64,000 nucleotides of DNA from Proteus penneri. Its GTDB lineage: Bacteria; Pseudomonadota; Gammaproteobacteria; Enterobacterales; Enterobacteriaceae. The stretch's first letter is position 1; each line of letters starts with the position of its first letter. A program made the translations under genes and the position numbers. The DNA is taken from assembly GCF_003144535.1 (NCBI RefSeq), contig NZ_PHFJ01000014.1, positions 1 to 64,000 on the forward strand. The letters run 5' to 3'. The notes under the pieces were generated by a model. It had not been told where the DNA came from. It saw only the letters and a list, made by a program, of their open reading frames with translations, and searched no databases. Positions 57,867 through 64,000 of this stretch are shown here, piece after piece.

Positions 57867-58322
57867 TTAAGCGTGTTTCTTTTGTTGCAAAAGCCATTTA
57901 TCTAATTCATTCGCAAAAAGTTGGCGATCACGTTGACTTAAACTAGCAGGCCCGCCAGTTTGGATACCACTTGCTCTCATTGTATCCATAAAATCACGTA
58001 TATTTAAACGTTCTCGAATAGTTGCTTCAGTATAACGTTCACCTCTAGGATTCAAAGCTACTGCGCCCTTTTCTATGACTTCGGCTGCTAATGGAATATC
58101 AGCGGTAATAACCAAATCATCTTTATTAGTACGGCGGACAATTTCGTTATCAGCTACATCAAACCCCGCAGAAACTTGTAATGTACGTAAGAAAGGCGAT
58201 GCGGGTACGGTTAATCGTTGATTAGCAACAAAAGTAATAATCACTTTTTCTCTGTCTGCTGCACGATATAACACTTCTTTGATTACTTTTGGACATGCAT
58301 CAGCATCAACCCATATAGGCAT
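57867..58322 (-). CDS. yaiI: YaiI/YqxD family protein (UPF0178)
   Basis: A 151-residue protein starting [18 protein letters not shown] with the characteristic DADACP motif, then [33 protein letters not shown] and [17 protein letters not shown], and ending [12 protein letters not shown]. This matches the UPF0178 family (YaiI in E. coli). The Asp-rich motifs resemble a PIN/NYN-type nuclease fold, but activity is unproven. There is no operon partner. Confidence 0.93.
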   Translation of the reverse strand: MPIWVDADACPKVIKEVLYRAADREKVIITFVANQRLTVPASPFLRTLQVSAGFDVADNEIVRRTNKDDLVITADIPLAAEVIEKGAVALNPRGERYTEATIRERLNIRDFMDTMRASGIQTGGPASLSQRDRQLFANELDKWLLQQKKHA

Positions 58323-58575
58323 AACAACACTCTCTTTGTTATTTAGTATTAAAATAGTCTGTATTTATGGCGCTTAAAATAACATATTAATTGTGACTAA
58401 TTGATTGAAACTTTAATCTTTCTCGTTTTTCTAATATTTCACTTAAAGATGAGTTTTTCTCTTATGGCAATAATTTCTTAACAGACATTCGTCGCTTTAC
58501 TGTCTTAATAGGGGGAACTTGTGGCATAATGCCGCCCCATTACCTTTTGTCATTCACTAATAATGAGTATTCGTC

Positions 58576-60174
58576 TTGTTAATCAGCAATAATATCACTA
58601 TGCAGTTTGGCTCAAAGCCACTGTTTGAAAACATTTCTGTCAAATTCGGTGGCGGAAATCGCTATGGTTTAATCGGTGCCAATGGTAGCGGTAAATCAAC
58701 CTTTATGAAAATTTTAGGTGGCGATTTAGTGCCAACTAGTGGCAACGTATTCCTCGATCCTAATGAACGTCTTGGAAAACTAAAACAAGACCAGTTTGCT
58801 TATGAAGAATTTACTGTCCTTGATACGGTAATTATGGGTCACACTGAACTTTGGGAAGTTAAACAAGAGCGTGAACGCATCTATAACTTACCTGAAATGA
58901 GTGAAGAAGACGGTTTACGTGTTGCCGATCTTGAAGTCAAATTTGGTGAAATGGATGGTTATACCGTTGAATCTCGTGCTGGCGAATTATTGCTAAACGT
59001 AGGTATTCCATTAGAACAACATAATGGTCCTATGAGTGAAGTGGCTCCAGGTTGGAAATTGCGGGTGTTACTTGCACAAGCCTTGTTTGCTGATCCTGAT
59101 ATTTTGTTACTGGATGAACCGACGAATAACTTGGATATTGATGCTATTCGTTGGCTTGAGCAAACGCTAAATGAACGTAGCAGTACCATGATCATTATTT
59201 CCCATGACCGTCATTTTCTAAATATGGTATGTACGCACATGGCTGACTTAGACTATGGTGCACTTGCTGTTCATCCGGGTAACTATGATGAATATATGTT
59301 TGCTGCAACCCAAGCGCGTGAACGCTTATTAGCGGACAATGCGAAGAAAAAAGCACAAATTAGTGAATTACAATCTTTCGTAAGTCGCTTTAGTGCTAAT
59401 GCCTCTAAATCACGCCAAGCGACCTCTCGTGCAAAACAAATTGAGAAAATTCAATTAGCTGAAGTTAAAGCATCTAGTCGTCAAAACCCATTCATTCGCT
59501 TTGAGCAAGAGAAAAAATTATTCCGTAATGCGCTTGAAGTAGAAAATATCTCTAAAGGTTATGATGATAATGGCCCACTGTTTAAAAACGTCAATATGAT
59601 GCTTGAAGTCGGTGAAAAAGTGGCTATTTTAGGTAATAACGGTGTAGGTAAATCGACGATGATCAAAACATTAGTCGGTGAATTAACACCAGATACAGGC
59701 CGTTTAAAATGGTCTGAAAACTCAAATATTGGTTATTATGCACAAGATCACGCTACTGATTTTGAAGTAGATATGACAGTGTTTGATTGGATGAGCTTAT
59801 GGATGAAACCAGAAGATGACGAGCAATCTGTACGCAGCGTGTTAGGTCGTTTACTGTTCTCTCAAGATGACTTGAAAAAATCAGTTCAAGTGTTATCTGG
59901 TGGTGAAAAAGGCAGAATGTTATTTGGTAAGCTGATGATGCAAAAACCAAACATTCTGATTATGGATGAACCAACCAACCACTTGGATATGGAATCTATC
60001 GAATCACTGAATATGGCATTAGAGCTTTATCAAGGTACTCTGATTTTTGTTTCTCATGACCGTGAATTCGTGAGCTCATTGGCAAATCGTATTATTGAAA
60101 TTACACCTGAAAAAGTGACTAATTTCCAAGGTACTTATGATGAGTTCCTTGCGAAAAAAGGCATTACACTTTAA
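58576..60174 (+). CDS. ybiT: ABC-F family ATPase YbiT
   Basis: A soluble ABC-F protein with two ATPase domains and no membrane part, which acts on ribosomes. The 532-residue length is near E. coli YbiT (530). Walker A motifs are GANGSGKST (about residue 34) and GNNGVGKST (about residue 352). Walker B is [13 protein letters not shown] and [13 protein letters not shown], and a signature [10 protein letters not shown] is present in the second half. The interdomain linker [20 protein letters not shown] is typical. The start is a TTG at 58576; no in-frame ATG lies upstream in the window of similarity, and the product [16 protein letters not shown] aligns with E. coli from residue 1. Confidence 0.95.
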   Translation: MLISNNITMQFGSKPLFENISVKFGGGNRYGLIGANGSGKSTFMKILGGDLVPTSGNVFLDPNERLGKLKQDQFAYEEFTVLDTVIMGHTELWEVKQERERIYNLPEMSEEDGLRVADLEVKFGEMDGYTVESRAGELLLNVGIPLEQHNGPMSEVAPGWKLRVLLAQALFADPDILLLDEPTNNLDIDAIRWLEQTLNERSSTMIIISHDRHFLNMVCTHMADLDYGALAVHPGNYDEYMFAATQARERLLADNAKKKAQISELQSFVSRFSANASKSRQATSRAKQIEKIQLAEVKASSRQNPFIRFEQEKKLFRNALEVENISKGYDDNGPLFKNVNMMLEVGEKVAILGNNGVGKSTMIKTLVGELTPDTGRLKWSENSNIGYYAQDHATDFEVDMTVFDWMSLWMKPEDDEQSVRSVLGRLLFSQDDLKKSVQVLSGGEKGRMLFGKLMMQKPNILIMDEPTNHLDMESIESLNMALELYQGTLIFVSHDREFVSSLANRIIEITPEKVTNFQGTYDEFLAKKGITL

Positions 60175-60205
60175 TTTCATAATAAATTAGAGCAATAAAT
60201 AAATG

Positions 60206-60236
60206 AGGCTTGATACTCTTTATCAAGCTTTTTTTA
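60206..60236 (+). terminator. Terminator of ybiT
   Basis: GCTTGATA and TATCAAGC arms followed by a run of seven T, 30 bases after the ybiT stop. Confidence 0.9.
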
Positions 60237-60260
60237 TTGTTATCAAAAAGATCACAATAA

Positions 60261-60449
60261 TTTTGCCCTACTATTTTTTCAATAAAACACTATAACGGCG
60301 CACCCGAAAATAATGGTTATCCTGCAGGATTAATGGATGGTGATTTTAACGCCATTGTGGCCAAGCACTTTAATGCGCGCTCGAGCTTAGTATTTACAGC
60401 AGGTAGCAGGAATGCGAACTTTATGTTTAACCCATCATGCGTAGCATAG
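60261..60449 (+). pseudogene. Orphan coding-like fragment, unidentified
   Basis: An open frame without a start codon reads, in part, HYNGAPENNGYPAGLMDGDF and ARSSLVFTAGSRNANFMF, then stops. The base composition is higher in G+C than the surroundings, and the residue pattern looks like real protein, so it is probably the relic of a lost gene. I could not place it in a family. It lies 100 bases before the FecCD-like relic, so an iron-uptake origin is possible but not shown. Confidence 0.35.
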
Positions 60450-60551
60450 CAGCACTTCTGTCAGAGGAAGGCGACTTGAATTGATATAAACAATTAATTA
60501 ACCCCAAAAATTATCATTTATAGATATTTTTGCATAAATTAATTTACCTTA

Positions 60552-60677
60552 ATGGGGTGGGCTGATTGGCTTGGGCAAATATTTATTTATCCCACTCAAA
60601 TTGCAGCAGGAACGTTGGTGGCGATTTTAGGTGGTAGCTATTTCCTTTGTTTAATGTTGTTAAATCGTAGCCGTTGA
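60552..60677 (+). pseudogene. 3' remnant of a FecCD-type iron-siderophore permease gene
   Basis: A 41-codon frame reads MGWADWLGQIFIYPTQIAAG, then TLVAILGGSYFLCLMLLNRS, and stops. This is the usual end of a FecCD permease (ADWLGR--IYP-E-PAG-VAALIGGPYFLWL). The gene is truncated: nothing homologous is seen upstream. The ATG is accidental rather than a start. It suggests deletion of a siderophore ABC transporter from this site. Confidence 0.7.
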
Positions 60678-60740
60678 TTTAAAAAGCCTAAGATATTGTC
60701 ATTAATTTTTGCTGATATCTTAGGCTTTGTGCGTTATTAA

Positions 60741-61949
60741 TCACACATAACTTTTACTGTTTTTATGATTAATGCGTTGAAAACCTAAAAATGCAATTAA
60801 CATCACTAAAGCACTTGCTCCAATTGCAACCCATATACCAGATTGAACACCGGAATAATCAATCCGTTGCCCTGTTAATGTTGCACCAATTGCTGTACCT
60901 ACATTTAACCCTGCAAGTAACCATGTCATTCCTTCAGTTAGCTGATTTTCTGGTACATTTTTCTCAATAAGTGACATAGTCACGATTATCATAGGAGCAA
61001 AGAAGATCCCCGAAATTAATACGACAAAACTTAAGCTATAAATAGAGCCGACGAAAATAAGAGGCAAAATAGTAAGGAAAGTTGCGATGCCACCTAAGCA
61101 TAATAAATGGTGTAAAGGTGTTGATAATTTTAACGTGCCAAAAAATAAGCCTGCAAAACAAGAGCCAACCGCATAGGCTGCTAATACAAAACTGGCTCCT
61201 GCGGGTATTTTTTGGGCATTGGCAAAAGCCACACTAAAAATATCAATAGTACCTACAATAACGCCCATAAAAATCATAATAACAGTTAAGATTTTGACAA
61301 GAGAAAAACGGATCACAGAGTGTGTTTTATGAGATGTTGATTCAGACGATATTGATATTATTGCCGGCTCTGTATCACGTTGTAAAACGAGTAATAACAC
61401 ACCAATAATAAGAAAAAAAGCGGCTAGTAATAACCCTGCTTGAGGAAAAAAAGCGACACTTAATGTGACTGAAATGGGTGGACCAATAATAAATGTCACT
61501 TCATCAAACACACTTTCTAATGAATAAGCTGTTTGTAAACGACTATCTTCTTTATAAATTGCAGTCCATCTCGCTCTGATCATGGCAGAAATACACGGCA
61601 TAAAACCAATCAGTACTGCAAAAATAAATAATAAACTAATATGCCACTGTAACCATGTGGCTAATAGCATCCCCACGATCCCAATCACACTAATTGATGT
61701 GAATAAAGGTAAAATTCTATATTGCCCATAATTATCAACTAAACGTGATATTTGGGGTGATAGAATTGCGTAAGTAAATACAAAACTAGCAGAGATTGTT
61801 CCCGCTAATGCATAACTCCCTGTAAGTTGTGAAATCATCATTATGATACCAATCCCCATCATTGGTAATGGTAATCTTGCAACCATTCCCGCTAAGGTGA
61901 AAGATAGAGTGCCTTTATAGCTAAACAGTGTTCGATAAGTGCTTATCAT
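60741..61949 (-). CDS. MFS efflux transporter
   Basis: Started at the ATG at 61949 (MISTYRTLFSYKGTLSF), which has AAGGAAA 5-8 bases upstream; the longer frame has no ribosome site. The 402-residue protein has 12 predicted membrane segments. A family-typical loop AMIRARWTAIYKEDSRLQTAYSLE lies near residue 120, and GITVGxxSG-like motifs are absent. The subfamily (YfcJ/SetA-like or DHA1) is not certain. It diverges from a TetR gene over an operator-like palindrome, so drug-efflux-type regulation is likely. Confidence 0.82.
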   Translation of the reverse strand: MISTYRTLFSYKGTLSFTLAGMVARLPLPMMGIGIIMMISQLTGSYALAGTISASFVFTYAILSPQISRLVDNYGQYRILPLFTSISVIGIVGMLLATWLQWHISLLFIFAVLIGFMPCISAMIRARWTAIYKEDSRLQTAYSLESVFDEVTFIIGPPISVTLSVAFFPQAGLLLAAFFLIIGVLLLVLQRDTEPAIISISSESTSHKTHSVIRFSLVKILTVIMIFMGVIVGTIDIFSVAFANAQKIPAGASFVLAAYAVGSCFAGLFFGTLKLSTPLHHLLCLGGIATFLTILPLIFVGSIYSLSFVVLISGIFFAPMIIVTMSLIEKNVPENQLTEGMTWLLAGLNVGTAIGATLTGQRIDYSGVQSGIWVAIGASALVMLIAFLGFQRINHKNSKSYV

Positions 61950-62008
61950 CGTTTTCCTTAAGTTTGCCCTTGCCATTTTGACGAGGGTTAAAGATAATAC
62001 ATACATTG

Positions 62009-62035
62009 CGTATGTATAAATCATATATACATACG
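62009..62035. promoter_or_regulatory. Probable TetR operator (first palindrome)
   Basis: CGTATGTATA and TATACATACG are perfect 10-base arms with a 7-base spacer, between the MFS and TetR starts. The ATACATAC/GTATGTAT half sites recall the AcrR-type operator. Confidence 0.65.
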
Positions 62036-62045
62036 AACTGAATGT

Positions 62046-62075
62046 AAATATACAAACAATACGTATGTATATTTG
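62046..62075. promoter_or_regulatory. Probable second TetR operator with similar half sites
   Basis: AAATATAC and GTATATTT arms, enclosing the palindrome ATACGTAT, just before the TetR ribosome site. The GTATGTAT half site is repeated from the first palindrome. Confidence 0.45.
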
Positions 62076-62089
62076 AAAAAGGAGATGAA

Positions 62090-62680
62090 ATGGCTAGACG
62101 TACGCGTGCCGAAATGGAAGAAACACGACTATTATTGCTACAAACAGCGAGAAAAGTCTTTTGTGAACAAGGTTATGCAGAAGCATCAATGGATGACTTA
62201 ACGGCGCAAGCAGGATTAACTCGGGGGGCGTTATATCACCATTTTGGTGATAAAAAAGGATTGTTATCTGCTGTTGTTGCACAAATAGATGCAGAGATGG
62301 ATGTGCGTTTGCAGGCTATTTCCGATATTATTGATGATCCTTGGTTGGCATTCTCAATGCGTTGTCATACCTATTTAGAAATGGCTTTAGAGCCTGAAAT
62401 TCAACGTATTATTATGCGAGATTCACGTGCCGTATTAAGTGATAAATTGATGGAACTCCCCACTCATTGTGTAATATCAATGAGCAATATGATTGATAAA
62501 CTTATCGAAAATAAAATAATTATCAAAACCGACTCAAAAATGTTGGCTCTATTTATTTATGGTAGTTTAGAAGCGACTGCTTTATGGATAGCGAATAGTC
62601 TTGATGGTAAAACTCAACTAGAGCAGGCTAAATCAACATTAGATAGTTTATTAAACAGTCTACGTAATTCGACAGAATAA
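62090..62680 (+). CDS. TetR-family transcriptional repressor
   Basis: A 196-residue regulator with an N-terminal helix-turn-helix (residues about 10-56: MDDLTAQAGLTRGALYHHFG) and a ligand-binding helical C-terminal domain. AAAGGAGA precedes the ATG. It is divergent from the MFS gene and the space between them contains two palindromes with shared half sites, so it probably represses both genes until a ligand binds. The inducer is unknown. Confidence 0.9.
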   Translation: MARRTRAEMEETRLLLLQTARKVFCEQGYAEASMDDLTAQAGLTRGALYHHFGDKKGLLSAVVAQIDAEMDVRLQAISDIIDDPWLAFSMRCHTYLEMALEPEIQRIIMRDSRAVLSDKLMELPTHCVISMSNMIDKLIENKIIIKTDSKMLALFIYGSLEATALWIANSLDGKTQLEQAKSTLDSLLNSLRNSTE

Positions 62681-62683
62681 ATA

Positions 62684-62708
62684 AAAAGGGTAATTTTACC
62701 CTTTTCTC
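62684..62708 (+). terminator. Terminator of the first tetR gene
   Basis: AAAGGGTAA and TTACCCTTT arms around TT with a T-rich tail, directly after the stop. Confidence 0.85.
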
Positions 62709-62726
62709 TTATCAAAACCTTATGTC

Positions 62727-62739
62727 GTGACACTGTCAC
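62727..62739. promoter_or_regulatory. matS: matS site (perfect)
   Basis: GTGACACTGTCAC fits the MatP consensus at every position; a further CG pair extends the symmetry to 15 bases. It lies in the gap between two convergent tetR genes, 37 kb from dif. Confidence 0.8.
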
Positions 62740-62752
62740 GATAAGATTTCAT

Positions 62753-63349
62753 TTATTTTAGCAATTGAGTAAATTGCTGATATAACATATTACCTAATGT
62801 TTTTGCGGTATATTCTTTGCTATAGTCTAAATTATCAACAGCTGCATGCATACCATGATAAATTAATGTACTGGTTAATTCAGGCTGTGTGACGTGCCAC
62901 GTTTTATTCTCAGTTCCCGCAATTAACAATGTTTGTATTTGTTGCAATGCCCTATTTTCATGAATATTACTGCTTTGATGAAATACTTGATGAAAAAGCA
63001 TATCGTGTAATGCTTGTTTCTCAACATAAGCAATAACGCTAATTTCACACCATTGTTTTAATTTTTCACGATGATCTTGTTGTGAGCAGGCGTCCATTGC
63101 GTTATCTATTTTATTTAAATACCAATCCATATAACGTGTTCTGAGTGCATCAAGAACGTCTGTTTTGGCAGAAAAATAGTGGTAATACGTTCCTTTGGCT
63201 ACCCCTGCTTTTTTTACGATATCGCTAACGGTTGTGACATCAAAACCTTTATCAAGAAATAACGTTTCTGCCGCATTCATTAACTCTTCTAAACGAACCT
63301 CGGCGGGTTTTGTTCTTGGTTTATCTGTGGTTTGTTCTTCTAATAACAT
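62753..63349 (-). CDS. TetR-family transcriptional repressor
   Basis: A 198-residue regulator with a helix-turn-helix at about residues 20-66 (VSDIVKKAGVAKGTYYHYFS) and a helical effector domain. AGGGAGA lies before the ATG. It is divergent from the DHA2-type MFS gene at the window edge with a 150-base spacer that contains an operator-like inverted repeat. It probably controls that transporter. Confidence 0.9.
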   Translation of the reverse strand: MLLEEQTTDKPRTKPAEVRLEELMNAAETLFLDKGFDVTTVSDIVKKAGVAKGTYYHYFSAKTDVLDALRTRYMDWYLNKIDNAMDACSQQDHREKLKQWCEISVIAYVEKQALHDMLFHQVFHQSSNIHENRALQQIQTLLIAGTENKTWHVTQPELTSTLIYHGMHAAVDNLDYSKEYTAKTLGNMLYQQFTQLLK

Positions 63350-63438
63350 TGCTTATCTCCCTCAAAGCCGCTTGTAAAGAGTACTTTATATTAAAGTGAT
63401 TCACAATGATAACAAATGAAACTCATTATCAATAGGTA

Positions 63439-63456
63439 TTGACCGACGGTCAGTCG
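63439..63456. promoter_or_regulatory. Probable TetR operator
   Basis: TTGACCGACGGTCAGTCG contains the perfect palindrome TGACC-GAC-GGTCA and an overlapping, slightly imperfect GACCGAC/GTCAGTC pair. It lies between the divergent TetR and MFS starts; the GACCGACGGTC form is common for TetR-family operators. Confidence 0.7.
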
Positions 63457-63502
63457 AGTATTATTATGCCATTATTATTCATCATTAAGGCAATAAATCT
63501 TA

Positions 63503-64000
63503 TGACTTATTTGAAACGACTGTCACTTATCTGTGCCATTTGTTTAGGTACTTTTATGGCAACACTTGATATTAGTATTGTGAATGTAGCATTACCCACT
63601 ATTCAAAATGATATCCATGCTGATATGGCAACCTTACAGTGGATTGTCGATGCTTATGCGCTCTGTTTATCTGCCTGTATTTTGTCATCAGGCCCTTTAA
63701 GTGACCGCTTTGGACGAAAAAAAGTGTGGTTATGGGGTGTGATTATCTTCACATTAGGCTCAGTAATTTGTGCAATTGCACAGCAACATGAAATATTAAT
63801 TCTTGGACGTATTATTCAAGGTATTGCTGCTGCTGCACTTATTCCGGGTGCACTGTCTTTAATCACTCATGCTTTTCCTATTGATATTGAACGGGTTCGC
63901 ATCATAGGAATATGGTCTTCTGTTAGTGCATTATCACTCATCATTGGTCCTATTTTAGGTGGTGTTTTAGTTCATACTAATGGTTGGGCAAGTATATTCC
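63503..64000 (+). CDS. DHA2-family (14-TM) MFS drug transporter, partial
   Basis: The frame is open to the window end. It starts MTYLKRLSLICAICLGTFMA, followed by LDISIVNVALPTIQNDI, WIVDAYALCLSA, GPLSDRFGRKKVWLWG (MFS motif A) and GRIIQGIAAAALIPGAL. These match the EmrB/QacA branch of 14-segment drug:proton antiporters. At least five membrane segments are in view. It is probably repressed by the divergent TetR protein. The 3' part is outside the window. Confidence 0.88.

Noticed and set aside
61950-62024. Longer N terminus of the MFS gene at 60.7-62.0 kb
   Set aside because: It would run through the first operator palindrome and has no ribosome site; the ATG at 61949 does.

Overview
The window is AT-rich enterobacterial chromosome, most likely from the Morganellaceae and probably Proteus. 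The evidence is the A/T-biased codon use, xylose genes, E. coli-like gene order with protein divergence expected at family level, and a complete mdtNOP-type pump operon. The species call is an inference; no rRNA or other typing gene is present. I saw no tRNA, rRNA, CRISPR array or intact insertion sequence.

The window covers the replication terminus. A tus gene with a Ter site in its own promoter region lies at 12.7-13.7 kb, and a dif dimer-resolution site (27 of 28 bases as in E. coli) lies at 26.08 kb. Two perfect matS motifs (26.87 and 62.73 kb) plus near matches mark the Ter macrodomain. The Ter site is oriented so that forks leaving the dif side are stopped, the logic of the E. coli fork trap.

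From 1 to 20.9 kb the order follows E. coli: rsxC-rsxB-rsxA, ydgK, ydgJ, add, ydgA, fumC, tus, ynfM/ynfL, mlc, ynfK(bioD2), ynfD, ynfB, ydfG, osmB. Insertions are a bile-acid-symporter-like transporter (yfeH type), an orphan von Willebrand factor A protein and a small unknown gene. Next to dif are an orphan dhaT and an arsRBC operon, then roxA. After dif come an amidohydrolase/MFS pair, a xylose cluster (xylR, C-S lyase, nhaC, xylA, xylB), a threonine-aldolase-like gene, yegD, an exported choloylglycine hydrolase, ytcA-mdtN-mdtO-mdtP, mnmH, and membrane/envelope proteins of unknown function (DUF4184, DUF4139).

The 51-61 kb stretch looks like an accessory region. It holds a 976-residue, extremely AT-rich protein built from diverged internal repeats that I cannot place in any family, an exported MTA/SAH-deaminase-like amidohydrolase, an orphan TerA/TerD-type protein, and apparent 3' remnants of two iron-siderophore (FecCD) permease genes. 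The window ends with two regulator/efflux pairs: TetR/MFS, and TetR with a DHA2-type MFS gene cut by the window edge.

Two core genes, ydgA and xylB, each carry one extra base in an A/T homopolymer (7 and 8 bases). Each is split into two frames that rejoin perfectly if one base is removed. The best candidates for something undescribed are the repeat protein at 51.6-54.6 kb, the cytosolic vWA protein at 7.6 kb, and the extended LexA-type palindrome upstream of tus.
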